NCBI GenBank assembly: GCA_049650345.1
Contig: JBARZY010000088.1
Coordinates: forward strand, 29,877 to 93,876
Source: Glaciecola sp049650345
GTDB taxonomy: Bacteria; Pseudomonadota; Gammaproteobacteria; Enterobacterales; Alteromonadaceae
Length of the DNA stretch: 64,000 nucleotides
Direction of reading: 5' to 3'
The number at the start of each line of letters is the position of its first letter. Positions within the stretch are counted from its first letter, which is position 1. The notes under the pieces are model-generated. The model was not told the DNA's origin and did not search any database. It saw only the letters and a program-made list of their open reading frames with translations. Shown here in pieces: positions 28,360 to 36,635 of this stretch. The position numbers and the translations under genes were made by a program.

Positions 28360-29396
28360 GGGGCGTCGCTCACAAGTACAATAGAGTCAGCTATTTTATT
28401 AGCGGTGCTAGTGGGCACATCACCTACCACAGTGACTTGTATTCTACCGTTTGAAATAGATACCACCGACGTGGCGTCAGTCGTAATAGAAAGATCTTCT
28501 TGAATACTGTCGGTGGCATTCATGACGTATACCGACACGTCTACTAAGCCATCACTTAACATCATGTACTCGGCTAATTGACCAGTGGTACTTAAGCGAT
28601 GCAACTTTTGTTTTACTTTTGTCATGCCTACCGGTAAATAACTCACCGTCCATAAAAACTCTTTTTCAAGTTCAGCGTTAGGGGTAGTTATCGGCGGAAG
28701 CTGACTCAGTTGTATGCTATTAAAATGATCGTCAACATCACTATTAATATTAAACTGAGTCACTTGGATTTGCTTAAGAAGCTCATTTTCTAGACTGTAC
28801 ATATTAAGCTTTAACAACAAGCCCGTTTGTTCGTCTAGCCAAACATAGTATCCATAACGACTTTTGTCTTTACTAACTACCCGCAATTGCTGGGTCATTC
28901 TACCCAGCACCCTATCGCGCCCCATTAACAGTACGTCATAACCGCTTTCTAAACGCTCAGGATAGCGAATAAACGCTTGTGGGATGGGGCCGTCAATATG
29001 TTCAGCGCTTAAGCTATAGGGCGTGTATCCGGGTTCAAAAATACTAAGTTTGTTATTAATGCGAATGTATTCAAAACCAGGCCCATTGAGCAAACTCAGT
29101 TGCTCAGCAAAACTGGTGTTGTTAGGCGCGGCATGACGCCATAAATAAGGACGCATATCGCGGCCTTGAGAAGTCACAACATAAGCGATTTCGTAAGATG
29201 TAGTGGCTACTGTAGTGGCCAAACGGTTCATCCACGCCATAGGTGACGATGGATTAAATGCATCTTTGCTAGGTTCGGTTTGTTCGTTGCTTGGCGCAGT
29301 GCTGGCCTGAGCCAACAAATTATGACTCGTTAGACATAAAACAACCGCTAATACAGCGCGTATTAACGGTTTGTTATTTTTTGTGAGTAGTGGCAT
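28356..29396 (-). CDS. rseB: Periplasmic sigma-E regulator RseB (MucB)
   Basis: RseB binds the periplasmic part of the anti-sigma factor RseA and shields it from DegS until it senses lipopolysaccharide intermediates. The 346-residue protein has a signal peptide cleaved near NLLAQ (residue 30). It has the MucB/RseB N-terminal LolA-like domain (about 50-225) and a C-terminal domain (about 240-345). LGRMTQQLRVVSKDKSRYGYYVWLDEQTGLLLK is represented by its key stretch DKSRYGYYVWLDEQTGLL near 160-178. It lies 10 bases after rseA. Confidence 0.94.
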   Translation of the reverse strand: MPLLTKNNKPLIRAVLAVVLCLTSHNLLAQASTAPSNEQTEPSKDAFNPSSPMAWMNRLATTVATTSYEIAYVVTSQGRDMRPYLWRHAAPNNTSFAEQLSLLNGPGFEYIRINNKLSIFEPGYTPYSLSAEHIDGPIPQAFIRYPERLESGYDVLLMGRDRVLGRMTQQLRVVSKDKSRYGYYVWLDEQTGLLLKLNMYSLENELLKQIQVTQFNINSDVDDHFNSIQLSQLPPITTPNAELEKEFLWTVSYLPVGMTKVKQKLHRLSTTGQLAEYMMLSDGLVDVSVYVMNATDSIQEDLSITTDATSVVSISNGRIQVTVVGDVPTSTANKIADSIVLVSDAP

Positions 29397-29406
29397 ATCA
29401 CTCTAA

Positions 29407-30048
29407 TTAATTTGTTGGCGGTGTCTCTTTAGTGGCATCGTTTGCTTCGCTTTCAACTGCAGAAGATTCAAGCCCTTGGTTTTTAATGTTTTTCAATTTT
29501 AATTGACGCTCGTGATCTTGTATCAATGCGTTAATTTGACGACGTTGCTCAAGAAGCTGCGTCATTCGGTCTTGCTGTGCACTACTTGACCCTTGCAAAC
29601 TATTTGAGCGCTGCAAGCTTACTGGTGCCATACCACCTTGCGGACCTAATACAGGCGGTGCAGTATTAAACGGCGTGCTTGCTTCAGGTTTGTTGTAGGT
29701 TTGAAAACCAAATATTACCAAAGCTGTAACACAAGCAACCATAGCCAATTGACCACTTTGCTTCATAATAGGCAAAACTGCAGATACTACTGGTAAATCG
29801 CGCCAACCGGGCTTAGGTGCCACTATCGACAACTCGTCTTCTAAGGCCGCTGCAACTTTATCACTGATATCAAAGTTCATATCGGCTGACATATCATTAC
29901 GCAACAAATCACGCGTTAAATGGTAGCTCTGCCATTTTGCTTTTAATACCGGATCGCCAATGATGTTTTTTGTTAGCGCAGATTGCTCATTGCCTTTTAG
30001 TTCTTCACCATCGACCATAGCCGAAACGTTTTCATACTCTTGTGTCAT
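29407..30048 (-). CDS. rseA: Anti-sigma-E factor RseA
   Basis: RseA holds sigma-E inactive at the inner membrane until regulated proteolysis by DegS and RseP. The 213 residues show an N-terminal sigma-binding domain (about 1-80) starting MTQEYENVSAMVDGEE. One membrane helix lies near 99-117 and a periplasmic tail follows, rich in Gln and Pro. The tail is predicted to be largely disordered, with a Q/R-rich coiled stretch (QQDRMTQLLEQRRQINALIQ). It lies 64 bases after rpoE in the same operon. Confidence 0.94.
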   Translation of the reverse strand: MTQEYENVSAMVDGEELKGNEQSALTKNIIGDPVLKAKWQSYHLTRDLLRNDMSADMNFDISDKVAAALEDELSIVAPKPGWRDLPVVSAVLPIMKQSGQLAMVACVTALVIFGFQTYNKPEASTPFNTAPPVLGPQGGMAPVSLQRSNSLQGSSSAQQDRMTQLLEQRRQINALIQDHERQLKLKNIKNQGLESSAVESEANDATKETPPTN

Positions 30049-30112
30049 ACACCCAAAATCCTGATCAATAGCTGATCGTTGCTTGTTATAGAGACTGACT
30101 ATTCGCCGTCAG

Positions 30113-30691
30113 TTAGTGTTCTATCAAAGGTACGATGACCTTGTCAATTGCCTCACGGGCTCTAAATATCCTAGATCTTACCGTACCCACAGGGCATTCC
30201 ATGACCGCTGCTATTTCTTCGTAACTCAAGCCTTCGATTTCACGCAAGGTTATAGCTGCGCGCAAATCTTCGGGTAAACTCTCAATTGTTGCAAACAATT
30301 TAGCCTGCAACTCGTCTGATAACAGCGTGCGCTCGGGCGAAGCGTTTTCGCGTAGTGCATCGCTACCATCATAAAAATCAGCCTCTTGGGCGTCTACGTC
30401 ACTTGCCGGTGGTTTCCGACTTTGTGAAGTCAAATAATTTTTAGCACTATTTACCGCAATTCTATATAGCCACGTGTAAAAAGCACTTTCTCCTCTAAAA
30501 TTTGGTAATGCCCTGTAAGCTTTTATAAACGCTTCTTGCGTTACATCGGCCACATCGCCTGAATTTTTTACATAGCGAGATACAATGTTCATCACTTTGT
30601 TTTGATGGCGCACCACCAATAGGTTAAACGCATTTTTATTGCCGCTTTGTACCTGTTTTACTAGCTCTTGATCGGTCTTTTGCTCGCTCAT
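30113..30691 (-). CDS. rpoE: RNA polymerase sigma factor RpoE (sigma-E)
   Basis: Sigma-E directs the envelope-stress regulon. The protein is very close to E. coli RpoE: region 2 carries DVTQEAFIKAYRALPNFRGESAFYTWLYRIA (about 44-75) and region 4 carries GLSYEEIAAVMECPVGTVRSRIFRAR (about 155-180). The start at the ATG 30691 gives MSEQKTDQELV and 192 residues (E. coli MSEQLTDQVLV, 191). An in-frame ATG nine bases upstream is only two bases from the AGGAG, too close for efficient use. A sigma-E-type promoter lies upstream, suggesting autoregulation. Confidence 0.96.
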   Translation of the reverse strand: MSEQKTDQELVKQVQSGNKNAFNLLVVRHQNKVMNIVSRYVKNSGDVADVTQEAFIKAYRALPNFRGESAFYTWLYRIAVNSAKNYLTSQSRKPPASDVDAQEADFYDGSDALRENASPERTLLSDELQAKLFATIESLPEDLRAAITLREIEGLSYEEIAAVMECPVGTVRSRIFRAREAIDKVIVPLIEH

Positions 30692-30746
30692 TACTGCCAT
30701 ATCTCCTTCCAGCTACTACCACCATGGCTGCGGGCAAGTTGCTATT

Positions 30747-30773
30747 ATTGACTGGTGTTTTTTCATAAAGTTC
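30747..30773 (-). promoter_or_regulatory. Sigma-E-type promoter of the rpoE operon
   Basis: On the minus strand GAACTT (30773-30768), a 16-base spacer and TCAAT (30751-30747) match the sigma-E consensus GAACTT-N16-TCnnA well. It lies 56 bases before the chosen rpoE start. Autoregulation from such a promoter is known for rpoE in E. coli. The start point is not shown by the sequence itself. Confidence 0.6.
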
Positions 30774-30884
30774 GAATTTAATTGTCTTTTTATCAGAAAA
30801 AAATCCCAAAGCTAGTATTTTTTCTCATAAAGTTTAAAATGCGAAATACACAGAACCTATTATGATTCAGGTTATTACCGCATT

Positions 30885-32546
30885 ATGACTGCGCAAAAAC
30901 AGGCTGGCAACACCACAACACCTTCTACTGAAAATAATCACATTGAGCATACCTGCGATTTACTCGTTATTGGCAGCGGTGCCGCAGGTTTAAGTTTAGC
31001 ATTGAATGTGGCCGACCACAGTAATGTTATTGTGCTGAGCAAAAGTGACATGGACGAAGGCAGTACGCGATACGCACAAGGTGGTATCGCGGCCGTATTT
31101 GATGACAACGACTCTATTGAAAACCATATTCAAGATACCTTAGCTGCAGGCGCTGGACTTTGCGACGAAAACGTTGTTCGCTATACAGCCGAAAACGCCA
31201 AACAAAGCATGCAATGGTTAATAAACAAAGGGGTACCCTTTGACCAAGAAAAAGACGATGCCGGTAACCTAAAGTTTCATTTAACCCGTGAAGGCGGTCA
31301 CTCGCATCGCCGCATACTGCACGCTGCCGACGCCACCGGCGAAGCCGTACAAACTACGTTATCGGGCAGCGTCAAACACCACCCTAACATTCACTTGTTT
31401 GAGCGCTACAACGCCATCGATTTAATTAAAATCAATAAACAAGATAATCACTGCGTGGGCGCTTATGTATGGAATCGTAAAAAAGAGCGTGTAGAAGTAA
31501 TAAAAGCGCGTTTTATTGCCCTTGCGACCGGCGGCGGTAGCAAAGTGTATCAATATACCTCCAATCCAGATGTTTCCAGTGGCGATGGTATTGCAATGGC
31601 ATGGCGCGCCGGATGTGAAGTGGCCAACATGGAGTTTAATCAGTTTCATCCAACGTGTTTGTACCACCCTGAAGCGGGTAACTTTTTAATTAGCGAAGCG
31701 CTAAGAGGCGAAGGCGCGGTGTTATGTCACAAAGACGGCACCCGCTTCATGCATAAATTTGACGAACGGGGCGATTTAGCGCCGCGAGATATTGTCGCTC
31801 GCGCTATCGACTTTGAAATGAAGCGTTTAGGCGAGGACTGTATGTACCTTGATATCAGCCACAAACCAGCCGACTTCATCGTAAAGCATTTCCCGAACAT
31901 ATATCGCAAGTGCCGTTCGTTAGGCATTGATATTACGCAGCAGCCTATACCTGTAGTACCGGCGGCACATTACAGCTGTGGAGGTGTAAAAACCGACCTC
32001 GACGCACGTACTAATTTAGATAATGTGTATGCCATTGGCGAGGTCGCCTTTACAGGGCTGCATGGTGCTAACCGCATGGCCAGTAACTCCTTACTAGAAT
32101 GCGTAGTATTTGCCCATGCCTGCGCCAAACATATTGGTAGCGCTAAAGAGCGTGAGCATACTTACCAAAGCATTAAACCATGGGATGAAAGCCGAGTTAT
32201 CGATTCTGACGAAGCGGTTATTATTCAGCACAACTGGCACGAACTGCGCTTATTTATGTGGGATTATGTAGGCATTGTGCGTACCAACAAACGATTAGAG
32301 CGCGCAATGCGTCGTATCAATCTACTGAAACAAGAAATTGACGAATACTACTCTTACTTTAAAGTAAGCAACAATATGCTAGAACTGCGTAACCTAGTAT
32401 GCGTAGCGCAATTAATTGTAAGTTGTGCCATGCAGCGCAAAGAAAGCCGTGGATTGCACTATAATGTTGATTACCCTAATCAGCTAGACAACCCAGGTCC
32501 TACGGTAATTCAAAAAGACCTTAATAAATCCACGTCATCACATTAG
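30885..32546 (+). CDS. nadB: L-aspartate oxidase NadB
   Basis: NadB is a flavoenzyme that oxidises aspartate to iminoaspartate, the first step of de novo NAD synthesis. The 553 residues have the FAD dinucleotide-binding motif VIGSGAAGLSLAL (about 29-41), STRYAQGGIAAV, the active-site region HLTREGGHSHRRILHAADATG, NQFHPTCLY and GLHGANRMASNSLLE, then a C-terminal helical domain. It is divergent from rpoE, as in Vibrio and E. coli. Downstream it converges on a MaoC-like gene with an 11-base gap. Confidence 0.96.
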   Translation: MTAQKQAGNTTTPSTENNHIEHTCDLLVIGSGAAGLSLALNVADHSNVIVLSKSDMDEGSTRYAQGGIAAVFDDNDSIENHIQDTLAAGAGLCDENVVRYTAENAKQSMQWLINKGVPFDQEKDDAGNLKFHLTREGGHSHRRILHAADATGEAVQTTLSGSVKHHPNIHLFERYNAIDLIKINKQDNHCVGAYVWNRKKERVEVIKARFIALATGGGSKVYQYTSNPDVSSGDGIAMAWRAGCEVANMEFNQFHPTCLYHPEAGNFLISEALRGEGAVLCHKDGTRFMHKFDERGDLAPRDIVARAIDFEMKRLGEDCMYLDISHKPADFIVKHFPNIYRKCRSLGIDITQQPIPVVPAAHYSCGGVKTDLDARTNLDNVYAIGEVAFTGLHGANRMASNSLLECVVFAHACAKHIGSAKEREHTYQSIKPWDESRVIDSDEAVIIQHNWHELRLFMWDYVGIVRTNKRLERAMRRINLLKQEIDEYYSYFKVSNNMLELRNLVCVAQLIVSCAMQRKESRGLHYNVDYPNQLDNPGPTVIQKDLNKSTSSH

Positions 32547-32557
32547 TAGATGGGATG

Positions 32558-33490
32558 CTAAGTGGGAATGTGTATATTACCCACAAGATGCACTCGGGCT
32601 TTTCCACGATGCTGCGAGTGCAAACTAAAATCTATTTCGTTAGCTGACTTTGAAACACTTAATTGAGTAGACAAGGGTAAACTTATTGGCTGCATAAAAG
32701 TAGTTGTAATAAGCGTTGGCTGGCTAGCAAACGAATGCTGTTGTGCCAAATTGGACACCGCCCATGCTTTTGAATACATGCCATGGGCGATGGCTTTTTT
32801 AAAGCCCAATAGCTTGGCCGTATAGGGATATAAATGAATAGGGTTGTAATCTCCCGATACCTTCGCGTAACGCCTACCAATATCGTCACTGAAATCTAAT
32901 TGCGCTATTGTATCGCTACCAGACACCCACTCTGATGATGCAGAATCTAACCAACTGGGCATCGTTTGCGTGTTGGTTTTATAAAATTCTTGCGTTGCAT
33001 TGTTGTGACGTGTACGTGCTAAATAATAGCTGGTGGCCTCAATACAAAACCCCTTGTTGTTGACCACTTTCTCATCTTGACTGGCTTGAGTAATAACCTC
33101 GAACAACCAACCACGCCGATGGTAATACACCTTGCCAAAGCTAGTACTTATGTGCAATGTCGCTGTTTGTTCAGGCAAGCGATGAATATTAATGGCATTC
33201 GCTACATGTACTAAACCCATGGGTTTAAACGGAAAAGGCTGCATTACCATCATTGATAACTGCAAGGGTAACGACAAGGTTTGCACATAATTGGGATGAA
33301 TTAGCGCGGCTAAATTATGCTGCCAATGGGTAAGCTTATTGTATTTATTACAGTGGCTTGAAGATATGTGTACGGTTTTGTTGAGCACCGTTGTAGGCAT
33401 AATCGGCAAGGCTGAATGCGCATCAGTAGCACTATGTTGGCTTTTGTTATTGGGCTTATATATCGCGGCTTTCGCGTATAACTTAATCAT
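32558..33490 (-). CDS. MaoC-like hotdog-fold dehydratase
   Basis: The 310-residue protein is cytosolic by appearance. Its C-terminal half (about 190-305) is a MaoC/R-specific enoyl-CoA hydratase-type hotdog domain, with the signature DYNPIHLYPYTAKLLGFKKAIAHGMYSKAW (catalytic Asp and His expected in DYNPIH). The N-terminal half looks like a second, degenerate hotdog copy. Family members hydrate 2-enoyl-CoAs in fatty acid or polyester metabolism. It lies at the left edge of the stretch separating nadB from ygfX. The substrate is not known. Confidence 0.8.
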   Translation of the reverse strand: MIKLYAKAAIYKPNNKSQHSATDAHSALPIMPTTVLNKTVHISSSHCNKYNKLTHWQHNLAALIHPNYVQTLSLPLQLSMMVMQPFPFKPMGLVHVANAINIHRLPEQTATLHISTSFGKVYYHRRGWLFEVITQASQDEKVVNNKGFCIEATSYYLARTRHNNATQEFYKTNTQTMPSWLDSASSEWVSGSDTIAQLDFSDDIGRRYAKVSGDYNPIHLYPYTAKLLGFKKAIAHGMYSKAWAVSNLAQQHSFASQPTLITTTFMQPISLPLSTQLSVSKSANEIDFSLHSQHRGKARVHLVGNIHIPT

Positions 33491-33990
33491 GTATTGTCCT
33501 TAATAAAGCATCTGCCGAGTATATAGTAAAACTAGGTGTTATTCGTCTTTAAGGAGGCGTTATCGTAAATTAAAGTTATTTAAGCACAACACCCAGTTCC
33601 TTATCCTTAATGGGTACAGGTAAAGTGTGTGAATCTAATCGAGAGAACGGCTCCTTTGTTCTTATATATATTTATTAATAAAAATGACAAAAATTTTTCG
33701 TCAGACGTTTCTTTTAGCACTTATAAAATATAACCTGCGTTGGCCATTAAAAACCTCACGCTTTTGGCAAACTAGTCGATGTTTTAATTAGTTGGTTAAA
33801 AGTACGAATAAGACAAGGGATGAGTATCCATCCCATCCTGTATGGTCACAAAAATATCTCCGGCTGTATTTAAATAGATGTTTTTTTATGACTGCCATTT
33901 ATGCGACTTCATCTAACAAAACGTTGTTAAGAACTGAACTAGTTGATTGAAGAGTGTTTTCTTAAAACATAGTGAGAGACGAGTGCCCAA
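33491..33990. other. 500-base intergenic stretch at the left side of the accessory region
   Basis: No gene is supported here. The sequence is visibly AT-rich. One hairpin (GGGATG and CATCCC, 33817-33822 with 33829-33834, 6-base loop) is seen, with no T run after it. I looked for integron attC-like sites, direct repeats matching the right side of the region and insertion sequence ends and found none. A promoter for the downstream cassette should lie in the last part, but no single site stands out. Confidence 0.6.
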
Positions 33991-34307
33991 ATGACTCTAT
34001 ACGACAATATTTTATTAGAAATTGAATCCGGAGCATTAGTTGAACCCTTTTCAACTAATGATTTAAAAAACAACCCAATTAGCAATCAATATGGACGCTT
34101 CAAGGTATGCCAAAATGATTTCTCTGCAGCGACAATAGCGACCTTCCCAGCAAATAATAGTGTATCAGTTGATGGAAAGAAGATGGGTAGGCATGTGAAA
34201 ATGGTGCACATCCTCTTTTTTACAGAGAAATAGGAGACAACAGTCTTGTATTTAGACTTTATACCGGCACTGCCAAATTAACGACTCTAGAGAAAAAAGA
34301 AGCATGA
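33991..34307 (+). pseudogene. Small unknown protein gene with an apparent -1 frameshift, first of a two-gene cassette
   Basis: The open frame from 33991 ends at 34233 (80 residues). Codons from 34200 in the next frame continue without a stop as NGAHPLFYREIGDNSLVF and onward, ending at a TGA (34305-34307) that overlaps the ATG of the next gene as ATGA. One extra base in the AAAA run at 34198-34201 would join both parts into about 105 residues reading GRHVKNGAHPLF. The overlap and protein-like character of the second part argue that it is real coding sequence. The intact protein is soluble with no family I recognise. Mutation, sequencing error at the homopolymer or programmed shift cannot be separated here. 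Confidence 0.6.
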
Positions 34308-35119
34308 AAACTGAAATGTATAATAATCAAACACCATCATTGCATGAAAATGATAATGTAATGATGGAGCTGGTAATCGCATCTAAATTTGTAGAATATA
34401 TCAGGAATAAGCCCTATAGAATCGCTAAAAATACTAAAAATGGCCTCATATGGGAACCAGAAGACGGTCCTGTGACTGGCTGGAATGAAAGACTAAATAA
34501 TTATGAATGGGGTCATAAAAATTGGCAGGAAACTAGCAAAGTACTCGAGGAATTTACAGTTCGATTAGATGTTATTGAAAGTCACTATGAAGCCAAAGGA
34601 GAAACCAATTCGTTTTTAGACGAGGTTAAGACTATATATGATGATGTTAAGGAATGGGGAAATCCTAAAGGTCGAAATCGAAAAGCTGAAGACGTGGCTA
34701 CTTGTTTAAGATCACTCTGGAATGGTTTACCTAATGAAGTGGACAGTACACTTACAAAATTATATGCATTTTCAAGACCTGACCATTACATTATCTATGA
34801 CTCTAGAGTTGCTACCGCAATTCTGAGTATCGCTGAAGATATTTACCGATTTCGACATAAAAATGGCAAGAGAATTAATACAATTAAAACCTTTCAAGCT
34901 ACATATGGTGATTTGGGGACATATGGTGGCTCAGGTGGCACTCGGAACAGAGGATATCGGTCTAAATGGCCCGTCGCTTATAAAAAAGTAGCAGCACAAC
35001 TGGACGCTAATAGATTATGTGCAGCAATTGTGAAGGTTTTAAACAGGCAAGAAGAAGATAGGCGAAATGATTGGACGATGAGACAAGTCGAAGCAGTTTT
35101 GTTCATGGAAGGCTATTAA
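34304..35119 (+). CDS. Unknown 271-residue protein, second gene of the cassette
   Basis: No family is recognised. The protein is soluble, charged and helical in outline, without signal peptide or membrane segment. A central segment KLYAFSRPDHYIIYDSRVA (about 150-168) resembles one in the 196-residue protein at 38639-39229 (KLLHFVNPEAFPIWDSRIY). After it comes a glycine-rich stretch (GDLGTYGGSGGTRNRGYRSKW, key residues GGSGG near 210). The ATG overlaps the end of the preceding frameshifted gene (ATGA), indicating one operon. The gene is AT-rich compared with flanking core genes. Confidence 0.7.
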   Translation: MKTEMYNNQTPSLHENDNVMMELVIASKFVEYIRNKPYRIAKNTKNGLIWEPEDGPVTGWNERLNNYEWGHKNWQETSKVLEEFTVRLDVIESHYEAKGETNSFLDEVKTIYDDVKEWGNPKGRNRKAEDVATCLRSLWNGLPNEVDSTLTKLYAFSRPDHYIIYDSRVATAILSIAEDIYRFRHKNGKRINTIKTFQATYGDLGTYGGSGGTRNRGYRSKWPVAYKKVAAQLDANRLCAAIVKVLNRQEEDRRNDWTMRQVEAVLFMEGY

Positions 35120-35152
35120 ATAGTATCAATTGCGGGACCGGCTCATCTGGGC

Positions 35153-35176
35153 TTAGATTTACTGGCTCAAATCTAA
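35153..35176 (+). terminator. Possible terminator after the two-gene cassette
   Basis: A perfect 8-base stem (TTAGATTT with AAATCTAA) and an 8-base loop lie 33 bases past the stop of the 271-residue protein gene. Only a short T stretch follows, so termination strength is uncertain. Confidence 0.35.
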
Positions 35177-35364
35177 TTTAACACTTCTGTATGAAGATTT
35201 TTACTGTACTTGACAAGCAGGAGTAGACAAGGAGCGGACCGTTAGTGTTATTGAAATTCGTATTTTATTGGACTGGTGACATAACCGTTTAGCGATGTTT
35301 TTCCCAAAAGTAACAACTTTTATGTCATTGTGATTTAGGATATTTTTTAAGGGTGCGGATAACG

Positions 35365-36510
35365 ATGAAACATCTAAAACCAATTTGGATCTTGGTTGCT
35401 TTTTTTCTGAGTACATCAGCTATTGCACAGGGTACACAAGAACAACTATCTCTAAATCATCCTAAATTCGAGGAGCCGCTTTCTTTCGATATCAATCTTC
35501 CAGCGGGTTACCATAGCGAAACTGATAAGTCGTACATTGTATTGTTTGATTTCCATCACTATGCGCACACTTATCTTAGCGGTATGCACGATTGGATGAG
35601 TCACAACGGCGAGTGGCCTTGGCTTAAAACCATAATAGTTACACCAAGCGATGGAAACCCTGTTGGGAAACTGTTTGATGTAACAGGTAAAAGTACACCC
35701 ATGCTGAATTTTTTTGAATCCAATCTTTTTCCGGCGATTGATGCAAAATATAGAACCAAATCTTTTCGTATTATCAGTGGTTTTCGTCGCAATGGCGGTA
35801 TTGCATTATCATCGCTTCTAAATAAGCCAGACCTTTTTAATGCCTACTTTGTGATAAGTCCAGAGCTTGAAAATGATTACGCAGGAATAATGTCAAACGC
35901 GAAGAAAAAGTTAGCAAATTTGGATAAAAAGCCTCGCTTTTTACTTATTACAACAGGTGAGTCAGTCAAAGAAGACCACCAACTTGATTTATACTCTGAA
36001 TTATTAGAAATAATCAAAGAACATGCCCCCAAATCTTTAGACGTTAATGAACGAAAACTGGAACAGCATTACCACATGTCCATGCCTCCTATTGCTACTG
36101 CGATGGGTATAGAGTTGTTATTTGATGATATCCACAATGGTTTGGCTCCTGATTCAGAAATCGCTGAAGAAGGTTTCGATGCCATAGTCAAACACTATGA
36201 ATGGTTAAGCAAAGACAAATATGGTTTTCAGGTTTCCCCTTTTTTTTCCCTCAGAAATCGAGGAAATTACTTATTGGAGAGCGAGCCTCAACAGGCAATT
36301 TCTCTGTTTGAAAAAATGAAGAATCTATATCCAGATGACGCTTATGCTATTTATTATCTAGCAAATGCCCATTCTACAAACGGCGACTTTGCAAAAGCGA
36401 TTACTTTGCAAAAGGAAGCCGTACAGATGTCGGAAAATATGCTTACGTGGCATCAAAAACGCCACAAGAAATATTTACAATCATTTCAAGAACAAGCAAA
36501 CCTCAATTAG
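35365..36510 (+). CDS. Secreted esterase-like protein with missing catalytic serine and C-terminal TPR-like tail
   Basis: The ATG at 35365 opens a 381-residue protein with a signal peptide (hydrophobic core WILVAFFLSTSAIA, cleavage near residue 21). The body (about 25-260) resembles the putative-esterase (Fes/IroE-type) alpha/beta hydrolases: LPAGYHSETDKSYIVLFDF, then IISGFRRNGGIAL at the nucleophile elbow. There, Arg141 stands where the GxSxG motif needs Ser; CGT instead of AGT would be one base change. The C-terminus (about 310-370) looks like tetratricopeptide repeats (AIYYLANAHSTNGDFAKAI). It may be a pseudo-enzyme or a damaged gene. It has no evident functional tie to its neighbours. Confidence 0.75.
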   Translation: MKHLKPIWILVAFFLSTSAIAQGTQEQLSLNHPKFEEPLSFDINLPAGYHSETDKSYIVLFDFHHYAHTYLSGMHDWMSHNGEWPWLKTIIVTPSDGNPVGKLFDVTGKSTPMLNFFESNLFPAIDAKYRTKSFRIISGFRRNGGIALSSLLNKPDLFNAYFVISPELENDYAGIMSNAKKKLANLDKKPRFLLITTGESVKEDHQLDLYSELLEIIKEHAPKSLDVNERKLEQHYHMSMPPIATAMGIELLFDDIHNGLAPDSEIAEEGFDAIVKHYEWLSKDKYGFQVSPFFSLRNRGNYLLESEPQQAISLFEKMKNLYPDDAYAIYYLANAHSTNGDFAKAITLQKEAVQMSENMLTWHQKRHKKYLQSFQEQANLN

Positions 36511-36635
36511 TAACATTTAGCGGAGAGCAAAACTTGATAGCAAGATTGCGAGGGTCCGCTTTACGTACACAAGAGGCTCTCAAATTTAATTGTACTCTTT
36601 TGTGTGAATGGTCGATATTTGATGAATAATTTATC

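Noticed and set aside
33600..33900. Possible integron attC site or insertion sequence end at the left side of the accessory region
   Set aside because: No paired core sites, no long imperfect stem and no direct repeats matching the right border could be found.
33888..33950. 20-codon frame before the frameshifted cassette
   Set aside because: Too short, without a ribosome binding site, and AT-rich.
35225..36560. Inverted AGCGGACC / GGTCCGCT copies flanking the esterase-like gene as mobile element ends
   Set aside because: Only 8 bases are shared, with no target duplication or transposase; chance is likely.
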